Shown one piece after another: positions 1 to 9,598 of a stretch of DNA of 64,000 nucleotides (position 1 is the first letter of the stretch; each line of letters starts with the position of its first letter). Position numbers and translations under genes: made by a program. Location: assembly GCA_963776935.1 (NCBI GenBank), contig CAVZOP010000003.1, forward strand, positions 304,906 to 368,905. Reading direction: 5' to 3'. Under the pieces are notes generated by a model. The model had not been told where the DNA came from, searched no databases, and saw only the letters and a program-made list of their open reading frames with translations. The DNA comes from JALOLG01 sp963776935 (GTDB taxonomy: Bacteria > Actinomycetota > Acidimicrobiia > Acidimicrobiales > Ilumatobacteraceae).

Positions 1-1
1 G

Positions 2-682
2 GTCGCGCTCGTCGTCGGGGCGGCGGTGGGCATCGGGATCCTGCTGGCGATGGTCCGTACCCATTTCGGCCTGACGTCGTGGGACTTGCGCCTCGCCCGA
101 TTCGGAGCCGAGCACGAGACCGCCTTCTCCACCGATGTCCTGCGGGCTCTCAGCCAGTTCGGCGGTACCAACGGCGTGGTGCTCATCGCCGCCGTCGTGT
201 GTGTCGTCGAGTACGTGCGACGGCCGACGAGATCACTGCCGCTGTTCCTCGCCCTCGTCGTCGGCGGCCAGTTCGCGATGTCGAACGGCATCAAGATTCT
301 CGTCGAGCGAGCCCGTCCCGACCTCGCCCGGCTGACCGGCTACGCCGGGACGTCGTTCCCGTCGGGCCACGCGACCGCCGCTGCGGCGACCCTTGCCGCG
401 GTGGCGCTGGTGATGACACGGGGACGGTCACGCCGGACGAAGGCCGTCGCCGCGGCGGTGGCCGCCGGGCTGGCCGCAATCGTGGCGGCGACGCGGGTGT
501 TTCTCGGCGTGCACTGGTTCACCGATGTCGTCGCCGGTCTGCTCCTCGGGTGGGGTTGGTTCGCGTTGTGCTCGATCGCCTTCGGTGGTCGGTTGCTGAT
601 CTTCGGCCGCCCCGTCGAAATGGCCGAATCGGTGGCGGCCACCGACGCCATCGACCCGAGCCCGACGAGCGCCGCGCCGTGA
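2..682 (+). CDS. PAP2-family phosphatase, 5' end outside window
   Basis: The reading frame is open to the left window edge, so the start is probably upstream; a GTG at 26 is the first visible start. The acid-phosphatase/PAP2 signature is complete: K-x6-RP (K90..R97-P98 counted from the GTG), PSGH (residues 112-115) and R-x5-H-x3-D (R157, H163, D167). Hydrophobic stretches between the motifs indicate an integral membrane protein. Family members remove phosphate from lipid phosphates such as phosphatidate or undecaprenyl diphosphate. The exact substrate cannot be told. The C-terminal 30 residues are Ala/Pro-rich and variable. Confidence 0.85.
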   Translation, partial: VALVVGAAVGIGILLAMVRTHFGLTSWDLRLARFGAEHETAFSTDVLRALSQFGGTNGVVLIAAVVCVVEYVRRPTRSLPLFLALVVGGQFAMSNGIKILVERARPDLARLTGYAGTSFPSGHATAAAATLAAVALVMTRGRSRRTKAVAAAVAAGLAAIVAATRVFLGVHWFTDVVAGLLLGWGWFALCSIAFGGRLLIFGRPVEMAESVAATDAIDPSPTSAAP

Positions 683-731
683 GTGCGATGTCCAAACCGC
701 GTGCGTCGGGTTCAGGCGCCGGAGCCCGAGA

Positions 732-1658
732 TCACGCCGCCTCCGCCGAGCGCGCGGGCGGGAGGAGGCGTTGCGCCATCTGCAGGAGGAAGGATCTCTT
801 CGGTTGCCACACGCTCCGTTCCTCGAACGGCCAGGCGTAGGTCATGGCCCCGTCGCGGGCGCACTCGCGTAGACCCGGCTCGCCGAGCTCGTCGGCGGAC
901 CAGTCATAGATCTGATGCAGTCTGGGGAGAATCACTCCGAAGTCCAGCAGGCGACCGAATCCGAGCTCGTCGGACAGGTAGGAGTCGACGTGGTCGGTGA
1001 GTGGGTACTCGTCGGGAAGTACTCGAGAGAGCTGAAGGAATATTCCGGTCATCCCGAGTCTTGGGTCGCCGAGGAGCGGCGCAACCGGACCGAGCCATCC
1101 GAGCGACATGCGCGGCGCGGCGACGAGGGCGTGTGTGTAGAGCACCCGGCACAACACGACGTTCATGAAGAAGCGCTCCGGCGCGTTCTCCGCGTCGGCG
1201 AGGTCGCGATGTTCGAGGTATGCGGCGGCGACGCTCGCGTTGTGTGCCCGATACCAGGAGCGGGCCGTCGGAGCCTCGGCGAACGAGAGCCAATGGTCGA
1301 CCGTGCGCGACGAGGCCGGGCCGGCCCGTTCACCCGTCAGCGCTACCGCTTCACAGCCGTCACGCAGGAGGCGCTCGTTGACTGCTCGCCACCACGGACT
1401 CCCAGGCCGCTCGTTGTGCGCCGGCTCCAGCACACCGCGACGGAGTTGCCAGCGCATGAACGACAATGCGGCGCGCCGGTACGGCAGGTGCCGCGGCGCG
1501 GTGCCGGACGGTCCGTGGTACAGCCGTTCCACGAGCTCGATCCGAGCGGCCGGGTCGTCGCGCACCGCCGCGACCTGTTCGTTGGCCCAGTCCGCGGCCG
1601 ACACCTCACTCGACACGTGGTCAGTCTCCCGCGCCGTGGCACTCCCGATCGATTTCAC
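732..1658 (-). CDS. conserved hypothetical protein (308 aa)
   Basis: I do not recognise the family. The 308-residue product is mostly helical in appearance, Trp/Arg-rich, with no signal peptide, no membrane segment and no nucleotide-binding motif. The start is a GTG preceded by GAGGA at a spacing of about five bases, which decides it against internal starts. It is convergent with the PAP2 gene upstream and co-directional with the following metallo-hydrolase/TIGR03084 pair, so it may be the last gene of that minus-strand transcript. Codon use matches its neighbours. Confidence 0.6.
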   Translation of the reverse strand: MKSIGSATARETDHVSSEVSAADWANEQVAAVRDDPAARIELVERLYHGPSGTAPRHLPYRRAALSFMRWQLRRGVLEPAHNERPGSPWWRAVNERLLRDGCEAVALTGERAGPASSRTVDHWLSFAEAPTARSWYRAHNASVAAAYLEHRDLADAENAPERFFMNVVLCRVLYTHALVAAPRMSLGWLGPVAPLLGDPRLGMTGIFLQLSRVLPDEYPLTDHVDSYLSDELGFGRLLDFGVILPRLHQIYDWSADELGEPGLRECARDGAMTYAWPFEERSVWQPKRSFLLQMAQRLLPPARSAEAA

Positions 1659-1729
1659 ACCTGTCCTCGCTGCCGTTCGGGGACGGAGCGGACCACGCCA
1701 GGCCAGGGTGGTCGCGTTCGCACGCGAGG

Positions 1730-2632
1730 TCAGGGGAGGATCGGGGTGGCGTCGAGGTAGTCGAGGTCGAGGAGTCGAGTGGCGGGCGCGACGGTTTCGA
1801 TCGCCTCTCGGATCGGGCCGATGTCGGTCTCCACCGAGAAGCCCGGGAGCCAGTTGTCGTGGTGGCTGAGCACGACCGAGCGCGGCTGCACCATCTCGAC
1901 CTGGCGGGCGACGAACTCGGCGAGTGAACCCTGGATCGGCTCACCGTCGATGTTGCCGCGGCCCGCGGCGGCGAGGATCGCCACGTCGGGTCGCAGGTCG
2001 CGCATCACGCCGCTCCAATGTCCTGACGTGTCCTGGTACAGCACGCGACCATCAGGTGTGTCGAACAAATACACGAGTGCGCCACCGTCGCCACGAGTGC
2101 TGTGGCCGGCCCGCGACTCGATCACGTGCTCGATCGCCGGCGGTGCCAGCGACGTCGTCACGAACTGCATCAGCTCGCCCATCCGCCGCTGCTGCTCGTG
2201 CCACTTCACGCCGAGATCGCCGAGGCACACCTCGTCGGCGGCATGCATCGTCGTGTGCGACCACACACAGCTGTGCTGGCTCGGGTAGACCGAGACGGTG
2301 ACGTCGTTGCCGAGGTCGACGCTCTCGCCACCGGCGACGCAGATCATGCGCTCCGCCGGCACGCCGGCCTCGGCCATCACCCGCACGCTCTCGTAGCTGC
2401 CGATCAACGTGGCGGTCGTGTTCGCCATGATTCGCTCGGCGCCGTACAGATGGTCGAAGTGGGCGTGGCCGATCACGATCCAGTCGCACTCGCCCACGTC
2501 GTCGGCGCGCTGGCGTGGCTGTGGTCCGGCGGCGTTCTCTGCCCGGTCGATGTAGGCGTCGAGGAAGATCGTGAGCCCACCCGTGCGCATCCGGAACGTC
2601 GCGCAGCCGAACCAGTCGAGCGTCGTCGTCAC
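1730..2632 (-). CDS. MBL-fold metallo-hydrolase
   Basis: The 300-residue protein carries the metallo-beta-lactamase motif HAHFDH (residues 56-61), so it should bind one or two metal ions and hydrolyse a small substrate. Further His residues (SQHS near 118-121, GHST near 176-179, LSHHDNW near 255-261) fit the other metal ligands. The start is GTG at 2632, overlapping the stop of the upstream gene in a GTGA arrangement, which indicates translational coupling. A longer reading in this frame extends upstream, but it is only the antisense-like shadow of the TIGR03084 gene. The substrate is unknown. Confidence 0.8.
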   Translation of the reverse strand: MTTTLDWFGCATFRMRTGGLTIFLDAYIDRAENAAGPQPRQRADDVGECDWIVIGHAHFDHLYGAERIMANTTATLIGSYESVRVMAEAGVPAERMICVAGGESVDLGNDVTVSVYPSQHSCVWSHTTMHAADEVCLGDLGVKWHEQQRRMGELMQFVTTSLAPPAIEHVIESRAGHSTRGDGGALVYLFDTPDGRVLYQDTSGHWSGVMRDLRPDVAILAAAGRGNIDGEPIQGSLAEFVARQVEMVQPRSVVLSHHDNWLPGFSVETDIGPIREAIETVAPATRLLDLDYLDATPILP

Positions 2633-3414
2633 GCCACCCTCGGAACGGGTCCGTCGGTGGGTGGGCCGGCGAACGCCTGGGCGTACAGCAGCCACTCCCT
2701 GGCAGCATCGCCGTCGACGTGCAATACGGTGTCGTCGACGTGTCGCCGTTGAGTCACGACGAGGCAGAAGTCCTCTGCCGGACCGGTGACGCGATCCGTG
2801 GCGTCGTCGGGACCCCACGTCCACGTCGCCCCGGACGGTGCCGTGAGCTCCACGAACACCGGTGCGTCCGGTGGTACGAGGCCACGGTTGACGTACGACC
2901 AGCCGCGGGTGATGAACCCGATCTGGGCGACGTGGCGGAGGCGGTCGGTCGCCGGTCGTTCGGCACCGACCGCATCGACGATGTCCTGGCCGTGGGCCCA
3001 GGTCTCCATCAGCCGTGCCGTCACGAACGACTTGGCGCCCATCGACGGTCCGTACCAGACGACCCGATCGTCGTCGGCGAGCGTGGCGACGGCGCCGGCG
3101 AGGAGGCGTCGGTTCTGGCGCCATGCCGCCAGCACGTCCGCGGGCGACATCGCCCGGTACGGGCCGAGCGTGAGCTGCTCGCCGCCGTCGGTCGAGGTGA
3201 ACAGCGCTTCCATCGACGCCGCGAACGCGTCGGGGTCGGTGATCGCCAGCGCCGCGGTGCCGTCGAAGTACGTGAGGTGCCCGATCTGGTCGGCGATGCT
3301 CCAGCCCGGGCTCGGCGTCGGCATCGCCCACACGTCGTCGGAGAGCGAGGCGACGACCGCGTCGAGCGCGTCGTGTTCGGCGAGCAGGTCGCTCGCCACG
3401 TCATGCACGCTCAT
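2629..3414 (-). CDS. TIGR03084-type DinB/MDMPI-fold protein
   Basis: This is a 261-residue protein with the N-terminal pattern of DinB/mycothiol-dependent maleylpyruvate isomerase-like proteins, including GWSIADQIGHL near residues 37-47 and a second helix with METWAHGQD near 135. The family binds a divalent metal through His residues and in Actinomycetota is often linked to thiol-dependent chemistry. I place the start at ATG 3414, preceded by AAGGAA, rather than at the longer frame start 50 codons upstream, which would run into the divergent carboxylase promoter. It lies divergent from the acyl-CoA carboxylase genes and overlaps the MBL gene. TIGR03084 proteins commonly occur beside acyl-CoA carboxylases (family knowledge), so a role in the same pathway is inferred. 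Confidence 0.75.
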   Translation of the reverse strand: MSVHDVASDLLAEHDALDAVVASLSDDVWAMPTPSPGWSIADQIGHLTYFDGTAALAITDPDAFAASMEALFTSTDGGEQLTLGPYRAMSPADVLAAWRQNRRLLAGAVATLADDDRVVWYGPSMGAKSFVTARLMETWAHGQDIVDAVGAERPATDRLRHVAQIGFITRGWSYVNRGLVPPDAPVFVELTAPSGATWTWGPDDATDRVTGPAEDFCLVVTQRRHVDDTVLHVDGDAAREWLLYAQAFAGPPTDGPVPRVA

Positions 3415-3514
3415 CGGCCCCCGTTCCTTGCGTCTCCACGTGTTCGTCCAGACGTCCGGGCACAACGTATCGTCGCTCCGATGTGTGGTCGAAGGCGCCG
3501 GCACGGAGCGAGCC

Positions 3515-5131
3515 GTGGCTGACGCAACCGGCGGGGGTCCGGTGCTGCGCAGCAAGCTCGACACACGCTCCGACGACTTCCGGTCGAACCTCGACGCGAT
3601 GGCTGCGCTGTGGGCGCAGGTCGAAGAGCAGCTGGCCGCGGTCCCGTCGATCGGCGGCCAGCGCTACGTCGACCGCCATCGTGCCCGCGGCAAGATGCTC
3701 GTTCGCGAGCGCATCGAGGCGCTGGTCGATCCGAACTCGGCGTTCCTCGAGCTGAGTCCGCTGGCGGCGTGGGGCACACAGGACCCGATCGGGGCCGGCA
3801 CGGTGAGTGGGATCGGCATCGTCGAGGGAGTCGAGGTGGCGATCAGCGGCACCGACATGACGTATCGCGGCGGGTCGACGAACCCGACGACGTTGACCAA
3901 GAGCGCCCGCCTGTACGAGATCATCCGGCGCAACCGCCTGCCGGTGATCACGCTCAACGAATCCGCCGGCGCCGACCTGCCGCGGCAGGCCGACATCTTC
4001 GTGCCGGGTGGCGCCGGCTTCAAGAACCTCACCCAGCTCTCGCGCATGGGCATCCCCTCGATCACGCTCGGCTTCGGGCCGGCGACCGCCGGCGGCGCCT
4101 ACGTGCCCGGCATGAGCGACTACGTGGTGATGGTGAAAGGGCGCGGCACCGCCTACCTCGGTGGCCCGCCGCTGGTGAAGATGGCGATCGACGAGATCGT
4201 CGACGAGGAGACGCTCGGTGGTGCCGAGATGCACTCGCGCACGAGCGGCCTGTCGGACTACCTCGCCGTCGACGAGATGGATGCGCTGCGGATCGGCCGC
4301 GACATCGTGCGCCACCTACGCTGGCGCAAGCTCGGTCCCGGGCCGACCGAGCCCGCCGACCCGCCGCTGTACGACGCCGAGGAACTGCTCGGCTGTGCGT
4401 CGGCCGACGTTCGTGTTCCGTTCGACGTGCGCGAGATCCTCGCCAGGGTGCTCGACGGCAGCCGGTTCGAGGAGTTCAAACCGCTCTACGGCAGCCAGTT
4501 GGTGTGCGGCTGGGGTTCGGTCTGCGGGTTCCCGGTCGGCGTGCTCGCCAACAACGGGATCCTGTTCTCCGAGGAAGCAGAGAAGGGCGCACAGTTCATT
4601 CAGTTGTGCAACCGCATCGACACGCCGCTCGTGTTCTTCCAGAACATCACCGGCTTCATGGTGGGATCGAAGGCCGAGCAGCGCGGCATCATCAAGCACG
4701 GTGCCAAGCTCATCAACGCGGTGTCGAACTCGACGGTGCCGCACTTCGTGGTGATGGTCGGCGCGAGCTACGGCGCCGGCAACTACGGCATGTCGGGAAA
4801 GGCGTACGACCCGCGGTTCATCTTCACCTGGCCGAACCACCGCATCGCCGTCATGGGACCGAAGCAGCTCGCGGGCGTGATGGACATCGTCGCCCGCAAC
4901 GCCGCCGCCGGCCGGGGGGTCGAGGTCGACGAGGAGGCGCTCGCGGCCCAGACGGGCGCGCTCGAAGCGCAGATCGAAGGCGAGTCGACGGCGCTGTACG
5001 CAACGGGTCGTGTTTGGGACGACGGGATCATCCACCCGCGCGACACGCGCACGGTGCTGGCAATGGCGATCTCCGCTGCCCACAGCAACGTCGTCGAGGG
5101 CACTCGCGAGTACGGAATCTGGCGGCACTGA
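3515..5131 (+). CDS. acyl-CoA carboxylase, carboxyltransferase (beta) subunit
   Basis: The 538-residue protein has the two crotonase-fold halves of biotin-dependent carboxyltransferases: TAGGAYVPGMSDY in the N-half and GASYGAGNYGMSG in the C-half, the glycines forming the oxyanion pockets. Length and sequence fit the methylcrotonyl-CoA/geranyl-CoA carboxylase beta group (LiuB/AtuC type) better than propionyl-CoA carboxylase. The start is GTG 3515 with GGAG six bases upstream. The upstream continuation of the frame is antisense to the TIGR03084 gene and is not part of it. It ends in TGATG with the alpha subunit. With an AtuA homologue two genes later, I infer a geranyl-CoA-like or related branched enoyl-CoA substrate. 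Confidence 0.88.
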   Translation: MADATGGGPVLRSKLDTRSDDFRSNLDAMAALWAQVEEQLAAVPSIGGQRYVDRHRARGKMLVRERIEALVDPNSAFLELSPLAAWGTQDPIGAGTVSGIGIVEGVEVAISGTDMTYRGGSTNPTTLTKSARLYEIIRRNRLPVITLNESAGADLPRQADIFVPGGAGFKNLTQLSRMGIPSITLGFGPATAGGAYVPGMSDYVVMVKGRGTAYLGGPPLVKMAIDEIVDEETLGGAEMHSRTSGLSDYLAVDEMDALRIGRDIVRHLRWRKLGPGPTEPADPPLYDAEELLGCASADVRVPFDVREILARVLDGSRFEEFKPLYGSQLVCGWGSVCGFPVGVLANNGILFSEEAEKGAQFIQLCNRIDTPLVFFQNITGFMVGSKAEQRGIIKHGAKLINAVSNSTVPHFVVMVGASYGAGNYGMSGKAYDPRFIFTWPNHRIAVMGPKQLAGVMDIVARNAAAGRGVEVDEEALAAQTGALEAQIEGESTALYATGRVWDDGIIHPRDTRTVLAMAISAAHSNVVEGTREYGIWRH

Positions 5132-7198
5132 TGATCCGCCGCCTGCTCATCGCCAACCGGGGCGAGATCGCCGTGCGGATCGCGCGCACCGCGCAACGGA
5201 TGGGCATCGACACCGTCGGTGTGTACTCCGAGCCCGATCGCGACGCGCTGCACGTCGACTCCGTCGACCTCGCCGTGGCGCTCGGTGGGTCGAGTCCAGC
5301 CGAGTCGTACCTCCGTGGGGATGCGGTGTTGCAGGCCGCACTCGACACGGGGTGTGACGCGGTCCATCCCGGTTACGGCTTCCTCGCCGAGAACGCCGCG
5401 TTCGCACAGTCCGTGATCGACGCCGGGCTGATCTGGGTCGGCCCGACACCGGAACAGATCGCGTTGCTCGGCGACAAGGTGGCGGCGAAGAAGGCGGCCA
5501 TCGAGGCCGGAGTGCCGACCACGCCGATCTACGACGCGGCACCGGGATCGGTGCCGAGCGGTCTCACGATGCCGGTGCTCGTGAAGGCCGCGGCAGGCGG
5601 CGGTGGCCGGGGCATGCGCGTCGTGCGCGACGAGTCGGAGCTCGCCGACAGCGGTCGAGTCGGCGGCGCGTGAGGCGGAGTCGGCGTTCGGCGATGGTCG
5701 CGTCTTCATCGAGCCCTACATCGAGCACGGCCATCACATCGAAGTCCAGATCATGGGCGATCGGCACGGCACCGTCGTCCACTTCGGTGAGCGCGAATGC
5801 TCGATCCAGCGCCGCAACCAGAAGATCATCGAGGAGACCCCCTCGCCGAGCATCTCCGACGAGACCCGCGAGGCGCTGTGGGCGGGCGCCCTCGCACTCG
5901 CCCGCCACGTCGGCTACGAGAACGCCGGCACGGTCGAGTTCCTCGTCGGAGCGGACGGCACGATCAACTTCCTCGAGGTCAACACCCGCCTGCAGGTCGA
6001 ACATCCTGTGACGGAGATGGTCTACGGGGTCGATCTCGTCGACGTGCAACTCCGGGTCGCAGCGGGCGAGCCGCTGGCGACCGAGCAACTCGACAGCCGG
6101 CCCCGCCACGGGTGCGCGATCGAAGTGCGGATCGTCGCCGAGGACCCATCAGCCGGGTGGCTGCCGTCGACCGGCGTGATCACGAGTTTCGCGATCGGCG
6201 ACAGCGTCAGGATCGACACCGGCGTCCGTGCCGGTTCGGTCGTGTCCGCCGACTACGACTCGCTGCTGGCCAAGGTGATCGCCGGCGGTCGCGATCGCAC
6301 GAGCGTCGCCGCCACCCTCGCACGTGCCCTCACCGAGGCCGACGTGTCCGGCGTGCGGACCGACGTCGACACGCTCGTGGCGATCTTGCGCGAGCCCGAC
6401 TTCGTCGCCGCCCGCACCCCGACGTCGTACCTCGACCTGCACCCCGACGTACTCGGAGCCCGAGGTGCGGATGGTGACGACCGGCTGGCACTGCTCCTGG
6501 CGGCCGTGTTCGCCGCCGAGGCGCTCGATCGTGCCGAGGCACCCGTCTGGGGCTTCGCCCCCTCGGGATGGCGGAACCTGAGGATCCGGGGCCAGCGCCA
6601 GACCTGGATCGACGACCGCACCGACGAGCACCACGCGATCGAGTACGTCGTCCACCCCGGATCTCATGAGGTTTCGGCGCCCTCAAGACACCGAAACTGC
6701 ACGAGAACGGTTGATGCGTGGGTCGGGGCGTTCCCGGTTGCGACCGATGACGGGTCGCTCTCGACGGACGATCGGCGGCGGATCGCGGTGCGCCTGCTCT
6801 ACCGCAGCGACGAGCACATCGCGATCGAGCTCGACGGTCGTCGAAGAGTTGTCCGCGTCGACGGTCGGGACGGGTCGTGGCACACACGGAGCGCGGCGGG
6901 CGCGGCGACGTGGCGACGCGCTCCACGGTTCGCCGATCACGCGGCCGAGCTCGTCGGCAGCGGACCGGTGGCGCCGCTGCCGGGAACCGTGATCGCGCTC
7001 CATGTCGCAACCGGCGACACCGTTGCCGAGGGGCAATTGCTGCTCGTGTTGGAAGCGATGAAGATGGAGCACAAGATCACGGCGGCCGGCGCGGCGACCG
7101 TCGCCGAGATCCGCTTCGCCGTCGGTGATCGGGTCGATGCCGGCGATCTGCTCGTCGTCCTCGACGCCGCCGAATCACGAGAGACCGGGACCGGATGA
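5131..7198 (+). pseudogene. acyl-CoA carboxylase alpha subunit (biotin carboxylase + BCCP), one frameshift
   Basis: The N-terminal 170 residues are the biotin-carboxylase start and lobe, up to the ATP-grasp glycine loop (AAAGGGGRGM). The frame then stops at 5673. Removing one base (the A near 5650, after CTCGCCGAC) restores a continuous protein through ENAGTVEFL, the EVNTRLQVEHPV metal/bicarbonate site and the biotinyl attachment site EAMKMEHKI, about 60 residues from the end. The normal domain order is BC, linker, BCCP. It starts one base into the stop of the beta subunit and overlaps atuA by ATGA, so the operon is intact in layout. Because everything else is conserved, I suspect a sequence error rather than real inactivation. 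A 43-bp palindromic repeat lies in frame in the linker at 6663-6705. Confidence 0.85.
6663..6705. repeat. REP-like palindrome, copy 1 (inside carboxylase alpha gene)
   Basis: An imperfect palindrome of two 17-base arms (beginning CTCATGAGG and ending GCACGAG) around the 9-base loop CCCTCAAGA. About 38 of 43 bases match the perfect palindrome at 16791-16833, so this is a dispersed element. Here it is read in frame as part of the protein linker between the biotin carboxylase and the biotinyl domain. Confidence 0.8.
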
Positions 7199-8955
7199 CC
7201 GAACCGATCCGAATCGCCAACTGCTCGGGGTTCTTCGGCGACCGCCTGTCAGGGGCGCGCGAGATGGTGGAGGACGGCCCGATCGACGTCCTCACCGGCG
7301 ACTGGCTGGCCGAGCTGACGATGCTGATCCTCAGCCGGATCCGTGCCAGGCGTCCCGGAGGCGGCTTCGCCGGAACGTTCGTCACCCAGATGGAGCAGGT
7401 GATGGGGACGTGCCTCGACCGCTCGATCAAGGTCGTGTCGAACGCCGGCGGTCTCGATCCACGGGGCTGCGCCGAGGCCGTGCAGCAGGTCGCCGACAAG
7501 CTCGGGCTGGCACCCAGGATCGCCTATGTCGACGGCGACGACCTGCTCCCGCGGATCGACGAGCTGGTGGCGGCCGGCGCGATCCTTCCGTTCGTCGAAG
7601 GCGGTGAGGTCGGCGACCACACCAGGCTGCTCACCGCCAACGCCTACTTCGGTTGCTGGGGGATCGTCGAAGCCCTCGCCCAGGGTGCCGACATCGTCGT
7701 CACCGGCCGCGTCACCGACGCTGCCGTCGCGTGCGGCCCGGCCGCGTGGCACCACGGGTGGGCACGCGACGACTGGGATGCGCTCGCCGGCGGTGTCGTC
7801 GCCGGGCACCTCATCGAGTGCAGTGCCCAGACGACCGGTGGCAACTACTCCTTCTTCACCGAAGTGCCGGGCATGTCCCGCCTCGGGTTCCCCTGGGCCG
7901 AGGTCGCCGCCGATGGCTCGGCGGTGATCGGCAAGCACGACGGCACCGGCGGACAGGTGTCGATCGGCACCGTCACGTCGCAGCTGTTGTACGAGATCGG
8001 TGGTCCCGCCTACCTCGGCCCCGACGTCATCGCCCGGTTCGACACGATCCAGCTCGAACAGATCGCACCGGACCGAGTCCGGATCCACGGCGTCAGGGGC
8101 GAACCTCCGACCCCGACGCTCAAGGTGGCGATGAACGAGCTCGGCGGGTACCGCAACGACATCGCGATCGCGTTGACCGGCCTCGACGTCGAATGGAAGG
8201 CCAAGGTCGTCGCCGACGCGTTCTGGGCCGCCTGCCCGTACGTCCCCGACGACTTCGAGTCGCTCGTGACACGGGTCGTCCGCACGGACAAACCCGATCC
8301 GGCGACGAACGAGGAGGCGACCGCGCTGTGGCGGATCTCGGTCAAGGACCCCGACGAGCGCAAGGTCGGGCGGGCGTTCTCGGACGCGGTCATCGAGACC
8401 GCGCTGGCGAGCATCCCGGGCATGTACGGCGTCGGCGGTGGGCCGAGCGCGGCGAGCCCGTACGGCGTCTACCGACCGGCTCTCATCGACGCCGAGCTCG
8501 CACCGCAATACGTGCACATCGACGATCGCACGATCCAGATCGAGCCGACCCGCCGGGCCGGGCCGGTCGCCGTCCAGCCTGCCGCCGGGCCGGCCGCCGC
8601 ACCGCCGGACGGCCCCACCAGCCCTGGCCCGTTCGGCCGTGTCGTCGGTGCCCGCTCCGGTGACAAAGGTGGCGATGCCAACCTCGGTGTGTTCGCCCGC
8701 ACCGACGCCGCGTGGGCATGGCTCGACAGCTTCCTCACCACCGAGCGCCTGGTCGAGCTGTTGCCGGAGGCCGGGCGCTACCCGATCGACCGCTTCCGGC
8801 TCCCCAACATCCGCTCGGTCAACTTCGTGATCCACGGCCTGCTGGAGGAAGGTGTCGCCGCGTCGACCCGCCAGGACGCACAGGCCAAGTCGCTCGGCGA
8901 GTGGTTGCGGGCCCGTATCGTCGACATCCCCGCCGCACTGCTCGACGAGACGTGA
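7195..8955 (+). CDS. AtuA-family acyclic terpene utilisation protein
   Basis: The 586-residue protein has the DUF1446/AtuA core (NCSGFFGDR near the N-terminus, GGLDPRGCAEAV near 84, TGRVTDAA near 170) followed by the AtuA-like C-terminal domain with ARSGDKGGDANLGVFAR near 485. AtuA is required for growth of Pseudomonas on citronellol/geraniol, but its reaction is not firmly established. Some relatives are thought to act as hydratases or lyases on the carboxylated CoA ester. It overlaps the carboxylase alpha gene (ATGA), so all three are co-translated. A linker rich in Ala/Pro near 460-475 separates the two domains. Confidence 0.85.
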   Translation: MTEPIRIANCSGFFGDRLSGAREMVEDGPIDVLTGDWLAELTMLILSRIRARRPGGGFAGTFVTQMEQVMGTCLDRSIKVVSNAGGLDPRGCAEAVQQVADKLGLAPRIAYVDGDDLLPRIDELVAAGAILPFVEGGEVGDHTRLLTANAYFGCWGIVEALAQGADIVVTGRVTDAAVACGPAAWHHGWARDDWDALAGGVVAGHLIECSAQTTGGNYSFFTEVPGMSRLGFPWAEVAADGSAVIGKHDGTGGQVSIGTVTSQLLYEIGGPAYLGPDVIARFDTIQLEQIAPDRVRIHGVRGEPPTPTLKVAMNELGGYRNDIAIALTGLDVEWKAKVVADAFWAACPYVPDDFESLVTRVVRTDKPDPATNEEATALWRISVKDPDERKVGRAFSDAVIETALASIPGMYGVGGGPSAASPYGVYRPALIDAELAPQYVHIDDRTIQIEPTRRAGPVAVQPAAGPAAAPPDGPTSPGPFGRVVGARSGDKGGDANLGVFARTDAAWAWLDSFLTTERLVELLPEAGRYPIDRFRLPNIRSVNFVIHGLLEEGVAASTRQDAQAKSLGEWLRARIVDIPAALLDET

Positions 8956-9012
8956 AGCTCCGAACTCGGCTGCGCCGACCGATCGGCATGACTGGTCGTG
9001 CGGTCGGGTGGG

Positions 9013-9531
9013 TCAGGGGAGCCGAATGTGGCCGCGGTAGAGGTAGCTCCCGTCGGCCACGACGTCTTTGAAGTCGAGCCGCCCCCTGGCACCGTGAAAT
9101 CCGCCGGTCGCGCTGCCTGCGACGATCGGGTGCTGGCAACGACCGTGGACTTCGGTGCCCGTGGAGACGTCCGGATCCCACTTCGACTCGAACTTGTAGG
9201 TAGTGGTGAACACCCCGGTCGGGCCGCCGTTGAGACTGCCGACGAACACCTCTCGGCCGCTCTCCAAGTAGATGCCGCTCGGTGCTCCGTGGTCCGTCGC
9301 GCTGTCGACTTTCGTATACCAGCAGCCCTCCAGGCTGCCGGTCAGCGCGATCGGCGGGTAGCTGACGAAGTCGGCGTATCCGTCAGGCGGCCCGGCGCAT
9401 GTCGTGCCGGATGTGTCGAACACCCCGACGCCCGAGATTTGCGGCGGTGCCGCCCCGGCAAGACCCGGTACGACCAGCGTCGTCGAGATGACAACGGTGG
9501 GGATAACTCTCATTCGTCGAACGGCATGCAA
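9013..9531 (-). CDS. secreted hypothetical protein
   Basis: A 172-residue protein with a signal peptide (basic RRMR, hydrophobic VIPTVVISTTLVV, cleavage likely after GLAGA). The mature part has two Cys and a repetitive beta-rich texture (GGFHGARGRLDFKD), slightly reminiscent of allene-oxide-cyclase-like barrels, but I would not assign it. The start is probably the unusual TTG at 9531, because GGAGG ends five bases before it; the later ATG at 9513 would be 23 bases from that site. It is convergent with atuA and probably exported. Confidence 0.65.
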   Translation of the reverse strand: MHAVRRMRVIPTVVISTTLVVPGLAGAAPPQISGVGVFDTSGTTCAGPPDGYADFVSYPPIALTGSLEGCWYTKVDSATDHGAPSGIYLESGREVFVGSLNGGPTGVFTTTYKFESKWDPDVSTGTEVHGRCQHPIVAGSATGGFHGARGRLDFKDVVADGSYLYRGHIRLP

Positions 9532-9598
9532 TTTGTCCTCCGATGGAACGGGCTTTCTTTGGTCGTGGGTTACTGCGATGTCATCGGTCGGGCACGGC

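Noticed and set aside
1730..3331. 533-residue minus-strand frame over the MBL hydrolase and the TIGR03084 gene
   Set aside because: Only its last 300 codons are protein-like. The first part is an Arg-rich shadow of the TIGR03084 gene in another frame.
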